Assembly: GCA_938091995.1 (NCBI GenBank)
Contig: CALKNZ010000001.1
Coordinates: 32,533-96,532 of the forward strand
Source: an uncultured Luminiphilus sp.
GTDB lineage: Bacteria; Pseudomonadota; Gammaproteobacteria; Pseudomonadales; Halieaceae
Reading direction: 5' to 3'
DNA: 64,000 nucleotides
Shown here: positions 29,419-37,921 of the stretch, one piece after another
Position numbering within the stretch: the first letter of the stretch is position 1
Layout of the letters: each line of letters begins with the position of its first letter
Program-made: the position numbers and the translations under genes
The notes under the pieces: generated by a model
What the model saw: only the letters and a program-made list of their open reading frames with translations
The model's database searches: none
What the model was told of the DNA's origin: nothing

Positions 29419-30567
29419 TTATTGGGCTCTCGCGACCATCTGTTTTGCAATGATCATACGCTGTATCTCATTGGTGCCCTCACCAATGCACAGCAGCGGC
29501 GCGTCTCGATAAAAACGCTCGATTTCATATTCGGGGGAGTAGCTGTAGCCGCCAAAGACACGCATGGCATCTAAGCTGTTTTGCACCGCCGCTTCCGAGG
29601 CGAAAAATTTGGCTTGTCCCGCTTCAAGGTCACAGCGTTCACCCTGATCAAACTTATTGGCCGCTTGCCTGACCAATAGTTCAGCCGCAGCGGCACGAGT
29701 GGACATTTCGGCAAGTTTCAGCTGGATAGCCTGATGCTCGGCAATGGGTTTACCAAAGGTTTTACGATCCATGGCATAACCTAGTGCCATGTCAGTAGCG
29801 CCTTTCGCCATGCCAGCACCTCTAGCGGCAATATTAATTCGCCCGAGTTCCAGACCACCGGCAACTTGCTGAAAGCCGCGGCCCTCCTCCCCGCCAATCA
29901 AGTTATCGGCTGAAACGTGGAAATCGTCGAAGATAAGTTCTGCGCTATCGATGGCCCGATAACCCAATTTTTTGAGTTTCTTGCCGACAGTAAAGCCCTC
30001 ACCTTTCTCGCACAAAAATAATGACATGCCGCGATGCCTGGGCTCTATGTCGAGATCGGTTTTAGTCAGCACTGCCAGACAATTACCGTGAATCCCATTA
30101 GAAATCCAGGTTTTGGTGCCGTTTAAAACGTAGTCATTACCCTGGCGTTTGGCCTGCAGTCGAATGCTTTGCAGATCAGAGCCAGCATCGGGTTCTGTTA
30201 AGCCTATGCCCCCCCGCAACTCGCCGGTAGCGAAACGCGGTAAATAATATTCCTTTTGCGCTTGGGTCCCGCCACGTTCAACGCAGTTGGCCATAATCAG
30301 ATGGGAGTTAAAAATACCCGAAGGAGCCATCCAGACCTCACAAATTCGGGACACAATTTTGGCGTAGGTTGTCGCGCTTAAGCCGAGCCCACCATATTGT
30401 TCAGAAATTGTGGCACCAAATAGCCCCAAAGTTTTCATCTGTTCGACGAGGTCACTCGGGTACTCATCAGCCTGATCAAACTCTCTAGCAATAGGCCTTA
30501 ATTCCCGTTCTACCCATTTGTCGATCGTTGCGAGAATTTGCTGTTCAGTATCGGTTTCTGTGGTCAT
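29419..30567 (-). CDS. Acyl-CoA dehydrogenase
   Basis: FAD-dependent enzyme that oxidises an acyl-CoA to the 2,3-enoyl-CoA. The 382-residue protein has the family motifs GGIGLTEPDAGSDLQSIR (substrate and FAD contact), TKTWISNG, and the C-terminal signature FGGYSYSPEYEIERFYRDA. The catalytic base expected near EGTNEIQR is present in context (IGEGTNEIQRMII). GGAG lies six bases before the ATG. It is the second gene after the MaoC hydratase gene (26 bases apart). The pair would give successive oxidation and hydration of a CoA ester. Confidence 0.92.
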   Translation of the reverse strand: MTTETDTEQQILATIDKWVERELRPIAREFDQADEYPSDLVEQMKTLGLFGATISEQYGGLGLSATTYAKIVSRICEVWMAPSGIFNSHLIMANCVERGGTQAQKEYYLPRFATGELRGGIGLTEPDAGSDLQSIRLQAKRQGNDYVLNGTKTWISNGIHGNCLAVLTKTDLDIEPRHRGMSLFLCEKGEGFTVGKKLKKLGYRAIDSAELIFDDFHVSADNLIGGEEGRGFQQVAGGLELGRINIAARGAGMAKGATDMALGYAMDRKTFGKPIAEHQAIQLKLAEMSTRAAAAELLVRQAANKFDQGERCDLEAGQAKFFASEAAVQNSLDAMRVFGGYSYSPEYEIERFYRDAPLLCIGEGTNEIQRMIIAKQMVARAQ

Positions 30568-30593
30568 GCTGACTCCGAATGGGGGTATGGTTT

Positions 30594-31088
30594 TTAGGCC
30601 GCTGCTTCAGGTGCTTTAGGTACGAGGATCTGACGCTCAAAGACGCACACTTCGACGTCATCCTGATTAACGCCGCGTGTCAGTACGGTAACGATACCGG
30701 CGTTGGGCCGGGACTTGGATTCCCGTTTCCCTAGAACTTCGGTGTTGGCATAGAGGGTATCGCCGGGAAACACCGGCTTGGTGAGTTTAATATCCTTCCA
30801 GCCCAAGTTCGCGATGGCTTTGGCACTGACGTCTGAAACACTCATGCCGACGACGATAGCGACCGTCAGGGGGCTGGCGACCAAGGGTTTGCCAAACTCA
30901 GTGGCAGCAGCGTACTCCTCGTCAAAATGCAGCGGATGCGTATTCATGGTGAGCAGAGTAAACCAAGCGTTATCCTGCTGAGAGATCGTTCGGCCAGGCA
31001 GATGATGATAGATATCGCCAACTTGAAAATCGTCAAAATACCGGCCCGGCATGGCGGCATAACGTTCCATCACTGTTTGATCACTCAC
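30594..31088 (-). CDS. MaoC-family enoyl-CoA hydratase/dehydratase
   Basis: Hot-dog-fold hydratase; relatives include mesaconyl-CoA and itaconyl-CoA hydratases. Seen are the N-terminal YFDDFQVGDIYHHLPGRTIS and the catalytic NTHPLHFDEEYA motif with D and H. The open frame continues far upstream, to 31457, but I place the start at the GTG at 31088. It has AAGGAG with a nine-base spacer, yields the usual 164 residues and leaves the palindromic operator at 31174 in the intergenic region. Together with the CitE-like lyase encoded divergently, it could hydrate a methyl-branched C5 enoyl-CoA that is then cleaved. That is inference from gene context. Confidence 0.85.
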   Translation of the reverse strand: MSDQTVMERYAAMPGRYFDDFQVGDIYHHLPGRTISQQDNAWFTLLTMNTHPLHFDEEYAAATEFGKPLVASPLTVAIVVGMSVSDVSAKAIANLGWKDIKLTKPVFPGDTLYANTEVLGKRESKSRPNAGIVTVLTRGVNQDDVEVCVFERQILVPKAPEAAA

Positions 31089-31173
31089 CTCAACAGACTC
31101 CTTGTGAACTGGTTTTCGATCTTTTTGTGCTGCTGGAGGTACATCTGCCCCACAGCGGGTGAAAAACTCGGTA

Positions 31174-31189
31174 AAATGTTCGGACATTT
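31174..31189. promoter_or_regulatory. Regulon palindrome, site 1
   Basis: AAATGTTCGGACATTT, an almost perfect 16-bp palindrome with the GTnCGnAC core. It lies between the divergent MaoC and GntR genes, 24 bases before the GntR start, so it would suit autoregulation plus control of the MaoC/acyl-CoA dehydrogenase unit. Confidence 0.7.
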
Positions 31190-31212
31190 CCCGCAGGGTA
31201 GCAAGATTCGCC

Positions 31213-31995
31213 ATGGCACCCAATCCATTAAGTGTAAAAAGCAAAAAAGATCCGCCACTGTATCGGCAAATTGCCGATACCTTGCTGTCTGGAATTAGAG
31301 ATGGGCTCTTTCCTGTTGGGACGCTGTTACCCGGAGAACTCGAGCTTATAGAACGCTTCACTAGCAGTCGGCATACCGTTCGCGAAGCGCTGCGTGTGTT
31401 GGAGGACATGGGTATTGTCAAGCGCCAGCGCGGGCGTGGCACCTTAGTCATTTCCACTGAGGCTAGACCGGCTTTTGTGCAAGCAGTGCGTGATCCTCGT
31501 GAGTTGTTTACCTATCCTCAAAACAGCACATTTCGGGTACTGGCGGAGGGTAGTGTGGCCGATGACGACCACTGGCCCGCTAGAATAGGTGAAGGAGTCG
31601 ACGAAAATTGGGCGCGTATTGCGGGCCTCAGAACCCTGCATGATGGCAGTCCTTTTTGTTGGACAGATATCTACGTGCTACCGGATTACGCCGCGATAGC
31701 CCAACAGCTAGGTCGAACAAAGCGCCCGGTATATGAACAAATTGCTGAGACTTTCGGTGAGACCGTGCAACGTATTAGCGTAGAGATTTGTGCTGGAAGC
31801 CTAATAGGTAACCGCGCGCAAGCTCTTCAGGTTGATGATGGAACGCCGTCTCTGGTTCTGTATCGGCGCTATTGCGGCAACGGCAATCGGCTTTTCGAGG
31901 TTTCAGTGACTGAACATCCCGCCGACAGTTTCAGCTATTCGCTGGAATTTAACCGCGGTTGGCAAGCCGCCGAACACTGGTCTTGGAGTCGATAG
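31213..31995 (+). CDS. GntR-family transcriptional regulator, HutC type with UTRA domain
   Basis: N-terminal winged helix at about residues 16-80 (PLYRQIADTLLSGIRDG, SSRHTVREALRVLEDMG, KRQRGRGTLV) and a UTRA-type ligand domain at about 100-250. UTRA domains bind small effectors, often amino acid or sugar derivatives, and release DNA. The ATG at 31213 gives 260 residues. The palindrome at 31174 lies just upstream, and five further copies occur in the next 21 kb, so this is the best candidate for the local regulon regulator. GntR sites commonly have a GT...AC core, which fits. The CitE-like lyase gene follows after two bases. Confidence 0.88.
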   Translation: MAPNPLSVKSKKDPPLYRQIADTLLSGIRDGLFPVGTLLPGELELIERFTSSRHTVREALRVLEDMGIVKRQRGRGTLVISTEARPAFVQAVRDPRELFTYPQNSTFRVLAEGSVADDDHWPARIGEGVDENWARIAGLRTLHDGSPFCWTDIYVLPDYAAIAQQLGRTKRPVYEQIAETFGETVQRISVEICAGSLIGNRAQALQVDDGTPSLVLYRRYCGNGNRLFEVSVTEHPADSFSYSLEFNRGWQAAEHWSWSR

Positions 31996-31997
31996 GC

Positions 31998-32894
31998 ATG
32001 GCAGAAAGAGAATTGGCAGGAATTCGCAGTTTTATGTTTACCCCCGCGAATCACCCCCGTCGCGTTGAAAAAGTTTTCCAGATTGGTGCCGATGCAGTCA
32101 TCTTGGACTTGGAGGATGCGGTCGCAGTTGCCGAAAAAGTCGCTGCTCGGGGTGATGTGGTAACGGCGTTTTCTGCTTCTAAGTACAGCTGTCTGAACTA
32201 CGTACGTATTAATAGTATCGAAACAGAGTACTGGCGCGACGATATTTTAGCGACCGTTGGTCCGTGGCTTGACGGGGTGGTGGTGCCAAAGGTCGAATCA
32301 GCAGCCGCATTGCTTGAGGTGGAGAGCGCTATTGCTCAGGCAGAGGGCAAGGCCGGTCTCGAGGTGGGTAGTCTCGATCTTTTGCCCATTATCGAAACAG
32401 CGCGGGGTGTTGAGACGGCTGCTGAAATCGCAACTGCGGGTTCCAGAATACGGCGTTTTGCCTTTGGTGGTGGCGATTACACCCTTGATCTCGATTATGA
32501 ATGGACTGCCGATGAGGATGTTTTGTCTTACGCTCGAGCGCGATTGTCCCACGCTTCGCGTCTCGGCGGGCTGCAGCCGCCAATCGACACCGTTGTGCTT
32601 CAAATCAAGGACGATGCTCGTTTTGCTGCTTCCGCAAAGCGCGGACGGAAGTTTGGATTTGGTGGCAAACTGTGTATCCACCCTAGCCAAGTGCCACTGA
32701 CTAATGCCATTTTTTCACCCTCGGCCGAGGAAATAGCCCACGCGCGAGCGGTGGTTGCAGCGTTTGAAGCCGCCGAAGCGAGTGGTTCAGCTTCGATACA
32801 GCTCGATGGTTATTTTATTGATTACCCGATCGTCTACAAAAGTCAGCGAATTCTCGCTCTTGCAGCATTGCTCGAGCAACGGGAGGTTTCGTAA
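31998..32894 (+). CDS. HpcH/HpaI-type CoA-ester lyase (CitE-like)
   Basis: This family cleaves or forms carbon-carbon bonds of 3-hydroxyacyl-CoAs such as malyl-CoA, citramalyl-CoA and citryl-CoA. The product shows RSFMFTPANHPRRVEKV near the N-terminus, the metal-site DLEDAV, PIIETARGVETAAEI, and GFGGKLCIHPSQVPLTN near residue 230. The ATG at 31998 follows the GntR stop by two bases; length is 298. With a MaoC hydratase and CoA-transferases in the same block, a (citra)malyl-CoA-type lyase yielding acetyl-CoA plus pyruvate or glyoxylate is a reasonable inference. Confidence 0.88.
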   Translation: MAERELAGIRSFMFTPANHPRRVEKVFQIGADAVILDLEDAVAVAEKVAARGDVVTAFSASKYSCLNYVRINSIETEYWRDDILATVGPWLDGVVVPKVESAAALLEVESAIAQAEGKAGLEVGSLDLLPIIETARGVETAAEIATAGSRIRRFAFGGGDYTLDLDYEWTADEDVLSYARARLSHASRLGGLQPPIDTVVLQIKDDARFAASAKRGRKFGFGGKLCIHPSQVPLTNAIFSPSAEEIAHARAVVAAFEAAEASGSASIQLDGYFIDYPIVYKSQRILALAALLEQREVS

Positions 32895-32909
32895 GTCGTT
32901 CACGTCACC

Positions 32910-32927
32910 TATAATGTCCGGACATTT
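32910..32927 (+). promoter_or_regulatory. Promoter -10 box overlapping regulon palindrome, site 2
   Basis: TATAAT at 32910-32915 runs straight into the palindrome TAATGTCCGGACATTT (32912-32927), whose central 14 bases are perfectly symmetric. A strong TAAGGAGG at 32927-32934 then precedes the GTG start of the MmgE/PrpD gene. A protein bound here would block RNA polymerase, so repression is the likely mode. No clear -35 is seen. Confidence 0.72.
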
Positions 32928-32938
32928 AAGGAGGCGCT

Positions 32939-34393
32939 GTGAGTAACACATCATCCCATCAAGAGTCTTTGACTCGTCGTATCGCGGCATCATCCTTGGC
33001 GTTGAAGTTGGAAGACGTTGCGCCTCACGTATTGAGTTATACCAAAAGCTGCCTCGCCGATGCCATCGGCATTGGTTTTGCTTCCCACTATTATGATTTT
33101 GCAGAGCGTACTGTGGCTGGGGTGCGGACCCTGGCCAGTCCCGGAACGGGAGTGGTCATTGGCCTTGAGGATACTTTGGCGCCTCGAGACGCGGCACTCT
33201 TAAACGGAACGCTTATTCATGGATTGGATTTTGACGATACCCATCTGGCGTCTGTTGTGCATTGCTCGGCCAGTGCTTTGCCCACCGCGCTGGCATTGGC
33301 GTCGGAAAGGACGGTCTCAGGAAACGAGCTACTGATGGCATGCATTATTGCCACTGAGGTAGATGCCCGTTTGGGGAGCGCAGCCGGTGGGACTTTCCAG
33401 CAGCTTGGATTTCATCCGACCGGTGTCGTGGGGATTTTTGGTGCTGCCGTTGCTGCAGTCCGTCTGCTGGGTGGCACCGTTAACGAGGCGGTTCGTGCGC
33501 AGGGCATTGCCCTGAGTATGGCTGGAGGCAGCATGGCGTTCCTCGATACGGGGACATGGACTAAAAGATTACATCCGGGTTGGGCCGCGCAATCGGCCCT
33601 AGCAGCGGCCAAATTGGCACTGGCCGGATTTGAGGCTCCCTCCGAAGCTTATGGGGGGCGTTATGGGTTTTATGCGCTGTTTACGCAAAATGCTGACAAC
33701 GTTAACAAGGTTAATTGGTCAGAGGCTTACCAAGATTTCGCCATGGAGTCTGTGGCGATAAAACCTTATCCGATATGTCACTTTAATCATGCCCCTGTCG
33801 ACGCTGCATTACTTTTACGCGAAAAACACGGTTTGTCTCCCGACGACATCGAGTCAATCACTATCGGGTTGCATGAGCGTCAGTTTGCCGTGGTTGTTGA
33901 TCCCGTCGCGCGTAAACAACGCCCCGAGAGCGAGTATGAGGCTAAGTTCAGCGTGGCTTATGCCGTCGCTACCGCCCTAGTTCGTGGCCAGTTAGGGCTT
34001 CGTGAGCTTGAGTTAGAGAGCAGAACCGATGAAGCTATTCTTGCACTAACCCCCCGGATCCATTGCGTACACGATGATCGCTCTAACTATCCACAAACCT
34101 TTTCGGGTGGCGTCAGTATCAAGATGCGCGATGGCACGGTCCATGAGCATTTTGATACGGTTAATCGGGGTGCAGAAGGTCGGCTTTTGAGCGTGGAAGA
34201 TGTAAAGACGAAGTTTGTTCAAAACTGTCGTTTGGTGCTGTCCGAAACGCGTACAGAAGCGGTTTGGGAAGCCATTATGGCTGTAGATGAGCAGGACGAT
34301 TGTTCGGCACTTTTAGACGCACTCAAAGGATTGGGTGACCATGGTTTGATTGCGGATCAAACGAACGCAGTAGCGAGGAATACAACATGCTAA
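32939..34393 (+). CDS. MmgE/PrpD-family protein
   Basis: The family includes 2-methylcitrate dehydratase and cis-aconitate decarboxylase; many members in catabolic clusters have unknown substrates. The 484-residue protein has the family N-terminus with SCLADAIGIGFAS and the conserved GLDFDDTHLASVVHCSASA, then the lid-domain region with HPGWAAQSALAAAKLALAGF and AVKPYP-like AIKPYPICHFNH. The start is GTG at 32939 behind TAAGGAGG. It overlaps the HpaB-like gene start by seven bases. I infer action on a hydroxylated di- or tricarboxylic intermediate; no specific reaction can be claimed. Confidence 0.88.
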   Translation: MSNTSSHQESLTRRIAASSLALKLEDVAPHVLSYTKSCLADAIGIGFASHYYDFAERTVAGVRTLASPGTGVVIGLEDTLAPRDAALLNGTLIHGLDFDDTHLASVVHCSASALPTALALASERTVSGNELLMACIIATEVDARLGSAAGGTFQQLGFHPTGVVGIFGAAVAAVRLLGGTVNEAVRAQGIALSMAGGSMAFLDTGTWTKRLHPGWAAQSALAAAKLALAGFEAPSEAYGGRYGFYALFTQNADNVNKVNWSEAYQDFAMESVAIKPYPICHFNHAPVDAALLLREKHGLSPDDIESITIGLHERQFAVVVDPVARKQRPESEYEAKFSVAYAVATALVRGQLGLRELELESRTDEAILALTPRIHCVHDDRSNYPQTFSGGVSIKMRDGTVHEHFDTVNRGAEGRLLSVEDVKTKFVQNCRLVLSETRTEAVWEAIMAVDEQDDCSALLDALKGLGDHGLIADQTNAVARNTTC

Positions 34394-35964
34394 TGAAGTC
34401 TGGCGGAAAGATTATGAGTGCCGAAGAGTACCGCGAGAGCCTGCGGAGTTACTCGCCGACAGTCTATGTCGATGGTGATCTCATAGAGAGCGTTGCAGAT
34501 GAACCCAGGTTGGCACCCGGAATTCGTGCGGTTGGCGTCACCTACGACTTTGCACAGAAGCCCGAGTTTGGTGGAGTAATGTTAGCTGACCAAGCGAGTT
34601 CCGGTAAGACCGTGAATCGCATGCTGCATATCAATCGGCACTCGGAAGACCTTCTGAGCAAGCTGGAGGCTGTACGTCTACTGTGCCGAGAGAGTGGCTG
34701 TGCCCAGCGCTATCTGACCCACGATGCCCTAAACGCGATTTATCAGTCTACTTGGCGCATGGCGGACGAGACCTCCGGTAGCGAGTACCACTCGAGGTTC
34801 CTGGATTATTTACATGATATTCAAGATCGAGATCTAACCCTTGGCGTGGCCATGACCGACGCCAAGGGTGAGCGCAGCCTGCGGCCTCACGCACAGTCTA
34901 ACCCCGACGCTTATGTACACATTAGTGAGCGTCGAGCCGATGGCATTGTGCTGTCAGGCACGAAAGCTATTGTTACCGGTGGTCCCTACATGCACGAGCT
35001 TTTAGTGATGCCCTGCAGAACTATGCTGCAAGGGGACACTGATTTTGCGGTTTGTTGCGCCGTACCGATAGACGCGAAGGGATTAACGGTGGTTGCCCGT
35101 CCCGCAGGGCGCCCGGGCCAAGCCGCGGCTAAATTCAGCGCTCAATACGGACAAAGCACTGCGGTTTGTCACTTTTCCGACGTCTTTGTGCCTTGGGATC
35201 GCGTTTTTATGGCGGGTGAATGGGACCAGACTGAGCACCTAGTGACCTCCTATGCCAACCATCATCGCCACAGTTGTATCGGTGCACGGGCAGGGTTTGG
35301 CGATCTTCTTATTGGGGCAGGAGCCCTCATGACCGAGGCCAACGGTCTTGATATGGACAACGTCTCGCATTTGCGAGAGACCATGGTTGAACTCATCAAA
35401 ATTGTCGAAGGCTTTTATGCTTGTGGGGTAGCGGCGTCTGTTTATGGCATTCAGGACCCCTGTGGCTCATGGATGCCAGAACCTGTGTTTTCCAATATCG
35501 GCAAGCTGCTGCTAGCGACACAGATATACGATATGCATCGGACTGCTCACGAGGTATCAGGTGGTTTGATCGTTGCCTTACCCGGTCCCGATGAAGATCA
35601 TAACCCGGCGACTGCGGGCGATCTCGCCGCGGTATTATCAGCACGTCCCGATGTCCCCTACGACAAGCGTATGGAAGTGTCCCGTTTTATCGAAGATTTA
35701 ACGGCATCCTCGACTGGTGGCTGGTACTCCGTGATTAGCTTGCACGGTGGCGGTTCGCCACAAGCCATGAAACGCGAAATTTATCGGCGCTACCCGGTGG
35801 AGGAGAGAAAAGCATTGGTGGAACGCCTGCTTGACCGTGGCGTAGCAGAAACGGGTAGTACGGGAGCTCCAGACCGCCAAAAACAACCGGGTCAATGTTG
35901 CGCCACAGGCTGCCAAGTGCCTGATTCTGTTCAGGCCTCTGAACAAAAGTCAGACAGCGAATAG
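34387..35964 (+). CDS. HpaB/4-hydroxybutyryl-CoA dehydratase-family flavoprotein
   Basis: The acyl-CoA-dehydrogenase-like fold of this family serves both aromatic 3-hydroxylases (HpaB) and the FeS flavoenzyme 4-hydroxybutyryl-CoA dehydratase (AbfD). The 525-residue sequence aligns along its length with AbfD as I remember it (MTDAKGERSL, FVPWDRVFMAGEWD, SLHGGGSPQAMKR). However, two of the four AbfD cluster ligands are replaced: C105 and H293 are kept, while the positions of Cys103 and Cys299 are Y109 and A300. I therefore favour a cluster-free flavin monooxygenase. The C-terminal about 40 residues form a polar tail with CCATGC. No flavin reductase gene is seen nearby. GAGGA precedes the ATG. 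Confidence 0.82.
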   Translation: MLMKSGGKIMSAEEYRESLRSYSPTVYVDGDLIESVADEPRLAPGIRAVGVTYDFAQKPEFGGVMLADQASSGKTVNRMLHINRHSEDLLSKLEAVRLLCRESGCAQRYLTHDALNAIYQSTWRMADETSGSEYHSRFLDYLHDIQDRDLTLGVAMTDAKGERSLRPHAQSNPDAYVHISERRADGIVLSGTKAIVTGGPYMHELLVMPCRTMLQGDTDFAVCCAVPIDAKGLTVVARPAGRPGQAAAKFSAQYGQSTAVCHFSDVFVPWDRVFMAGEWDQTEHLVTSYANHHRHSCIGARAGFGDLLIGAGALMTEANGLDMDNVSHLRETMVELIKIVEGFYACGVAASVYGIQDPCGSWMPEPVFSNIGKLLLATQIYDMHRTAHEVSGGLIVALPGPDEDHNPATAGDLAAVLSARPDVPYDKRMEVSRFIEDLTASSTGGWYSVISLHGGGSPQAMKREIYRRYPVEERKALVERLLDRGVAETGSTGAPDRQKQPGQCCATGCQVPDSVQASEQKSDSE

Positions 35965-36038
35965 GGACCGAGTCGTTAAAAAGGGTCCGCCAGGGTAGCG
36001 AAGCCTTAGGCTCAAGAAGCAAGTATGGGATGCTCAAC

Positions 36039-36061
36039 GGCCGGTGCCGACAACACCGGCC
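36039..36061. repeat. Perfect inverted repeat between convergent genes
   Basis: GGCCGGTG and CACCGGCC pair around a seven-base loop between the ends of the HpaB-like and TauD-like genes. There is no T-run on either side, so a plain intrinsic terminator is not proven, but its place between two convergent genes suggests transcript-end formation. Confidence 0.5.
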
Positions 36062-36076
36062 GCTCCTGACGAAAAC

Positions 36077-36922
36077 CTAAACGGGTACCGCCAAATCTGC
36101 TGGCGGTAGAATGGTCGTTCGCTTCATTAGACGATCATGATTTTGGTCAAAGGGGTCGCGGCGGTGCATCGTGCAGGCATTGTCCCAAAGCAGCGCATCG
36201 CCCGGTTGCCATTGGTGAGAGTAAACATAGCGCGGCTGAACCGTCCAATCAAAGAGATAGTCCAACATGGCTTGGCTCTCTGCTGCTTCCCATCCCACAA
36301 TTTCCGTCGTCATGCCGGGGCATAAGTAGAGTGCTTTCTCACCCGTTATTGGGTGGGTTCGAACAATAGGATGCGCAATGTCTGGCGATCGTTGCTTTTG
36401 TTCGCTGCTGGTGGGCACGCTGTACGCGCGATTGAAGGCTTCGTAGGATTGCACGGCACGGGCACCGTCAAGTCGCCCCTTGACCTCGTCAGGGAGCTCA
36501 CTGTAAGCCATTGTCATATCGGCAAATTCGGTGTTGCCGCCGGCAGGCGGTAGCGTGTGGGCCATCAATAAAGAGCCAACGGCTGGACGGGGTAGATATA
36601 TTTGGTCGTAGTGCCAGCCCACTTCTGTATCGGCAAGAATGCCCATTTTCTTTCCGTTATTTTGCATATTGGAAACATACAAAATCTCTGGAAAATCTGA
36701 TGAAAGGTATTCGGTGCGAACGTGAATTTCCAGATCCCCAAAAACGCGACTAAATGTCACCAAGGTCTCTTCGTTCAGGTTCTGTTTTCTAAATAAGAGC
36801 AGCTTGTGCTTCGCCCATAGCGACTTTATTGCCGCGATTTCCTCGGTAGCGGTGTCTGAAGAGATTGTGTACCCAGAAACTTCGGCACCGAAAGTGTCGG
36901 CCAGAGGCCTAGTGTCCAACAT
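36077..36922 (-). CDS. TauD/TfdA-family Fe(II)/2-oxoglutarate dioxygenase
   Basis: This family hydroxylates small substrates such as taurine or aryloxyacetates with loss of CO2 from 2-oxoglutarate. The iron ligands are visible: H104 and D106 in GWHYDQIYLPRP, and the distal H253 in LLWDNACTMHRRDP; the 2-oxoglutarate-binding arginine follows in HDRLMKRTTI. It is 281 residues, the family's usual size. AAGGTG precedes the ATG, and a regulon palindrome lies 29 bases upstream. The actual substrate is not predictable; a role in oxidative removal of a side group of the island's substrate is inference. Confidence 0.9.
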   Translation of the reverse strand: MLDTRPLADTFGAEVSGYTISSDTATEEIAAIKSLWAKHKLLLFRKQNLNEETLVTFSRVFGDLEIHVRTEYLSSDFPEILYVSNMQNNGKKMGILADTEVGWHYDQIYLPRPAVGSLLMAHTLPPAGGNTEFADMTMAYSELPDEVKGRLDGARAVQSYEAFNRAYSVPTSSEQKQRSPDIAHPIVRTHPITGEKALYLCPGMTTEIVGWEAAESQAMLDYLFDWTVQPRYVYSHQWQPGDALLWDNACTMHRRDPFDQNHDRLMKRTTILPPADLAVPV

Positions 36923-36950
36923 TGCATCACCTTAGCGCTATAAAAAAATC

Positions 36951-36966
36951 AATTGTACGGACATTT
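36951..36966. promoter_or_regulatory. Regulon palindrome, site 3
   Basis: AATTGTACGGACATTT lies between the TauD-like gene (start 36922) and the end of the EamA gene. It has the shared GTnCGnAC core, and its outer arms are A/T only. Its position 29 bases before the start codon places it in the core promoter of the TauD-like gene. Confidence 0.68.
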
Positions 36967-36988
36967 GTTGCTGAATCAAACCTACAGT

Positions 36989-37921
36989 TCACGACTTTGC
37001 TCTTTGGTAGGCAAAGCGCCACTCCAACAAAGCCACACTCAAGACCACTAGAGCGGTTCCCAGCAACTGAAAGAAGGACAGTCGTTCGTCGTAGAGTAAG
37101 TAAGCCATCAAAGCGGTTGCAGGGGGACCGACGGTGCTGAGCAATGCACCTCGAGAGGCCCCAATTCGCCGTATTCCTTCGGCGACGCAAAACAGGGGAA
37201 GCACCGTTGCGAAAACCACTAGGCCCAGCATAATCCACAGGGCGTTTCCCGGCAGGTCAACGTTGAGCCAACCCATGATGAGACCGTGATGAATAAAAAA
37301 GGCGATCCCTGCGGCTGTCATAGCCGTTAAGGTGAATGTCGCAGAACTCATGCTGCGAGTGAGCGCACCATTGGCCATGAAATAGCAAGCAATCGTGACC
37401 GAACAAAAAAGCACCCAGAAAATGCCTTGCCATTGATCCGACGGCAGTTTTGCATCAGCTGCGCCAGTCACCAGTAAAACTCCCAGGGAGGTTGTCGCAA
37501 GGGCAAGCATCGTAGATCTAGAGGGCATAGCTCTGTTCGTGATAGCTGAAAATATAACGACCATCGCGGGATAGGAAAACAGCAGGGCCCGCTCCACGTT
37601 GGCTTGAATCAGTGTCAGGGCGTAGAAATTTGCCAAAGCCCCAAAATAATAGCACCAGAGTCCCGCTAAACCGGCTGCCGCTAAATGAAACGCCGTTGGC
37701 TTGGGGCTGACTTTATTTTTACCTTTGAAGCGCTGTGCGCTGATGACCGCGACCAGTATAAATCCCGGAATCGCCAAGACCGAACGTATGGCCGCAACGT
37801 CATGATAGGTCATGCCCTGAGCATACAGGGCCTTGGCGAAGAGCCCTTTGGCGGCGAGAAGAACAGCACCTAATGATACGAGAAGTGCGCCGATTAGCCC
37901 GCTGCGAGAGTCAGTGGCGAT
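36989..37921 (-). CDS. EamA/DMT-superfamily transporter with apparent ATC start
   Basis: Ten-helix drug/metabolite-type permease, probably moving an amino-acid-like or heterocyclic metabolite. The first standard start is ATG at 37813, but 36 in-frame codons upstream encode a normal first helix (GLIGALLVSLGAVLLAAKGL). No ATG, GTG or TTG occurs before an in-frame stop. An ATC at 37921, overlapping the TAA of the upstream isochorismatase gene (TAATC) and preceded by AGGG, sits exactly where a TAATG start would be expected. With it the protein has 310 residues, the usual size. Either a non-AUG start, a start-codon mutation or a sequence error is involved. If inactive upstream, the 274-residue form lacks helix one. 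Confidence 0.75.
   Translation of the reverse strand: MATDSRSGLIGALLVSLGAVLLAAKGLFAKALYAQGMTYHDVAAIRSVLAIPGFILVAVISAQRFKGKNKVSPKPTAFHLAAAGLAGLWCYYFGALANFYALTLIQANVERALLFSYPAMVVIFSAITNRAMPSRSTMLALATTSLGVLLVTGAADAKLPSDQWQGIFWVLFCSVTIACYFMANGALTRSMSSATFTLTAMTAAGIAFFIHHGLIMGWLNVDLPGNALWIMLGLVVFATVLPLFCVAEGIRRIGASRGALLSTVGPPATALMAYLLYDERLSFFQLLGTALVVLSVALLEWRFAYQRAKS

Noticed and set aside
31089-31457. Upstream extension of the MaoC frame to 287 residues
   Set aside because: The extra part runs through the operator and into the antisense of the GntR gene; a good ribosome site and the family length support the GTG at 31088.
34387-35964. Direct call as 4-hydroxybutyryl-CoA dehydratase
   Set aside because: Two of the four iron-sulfur ligands are replaced, so the specific function cannot be claimed.
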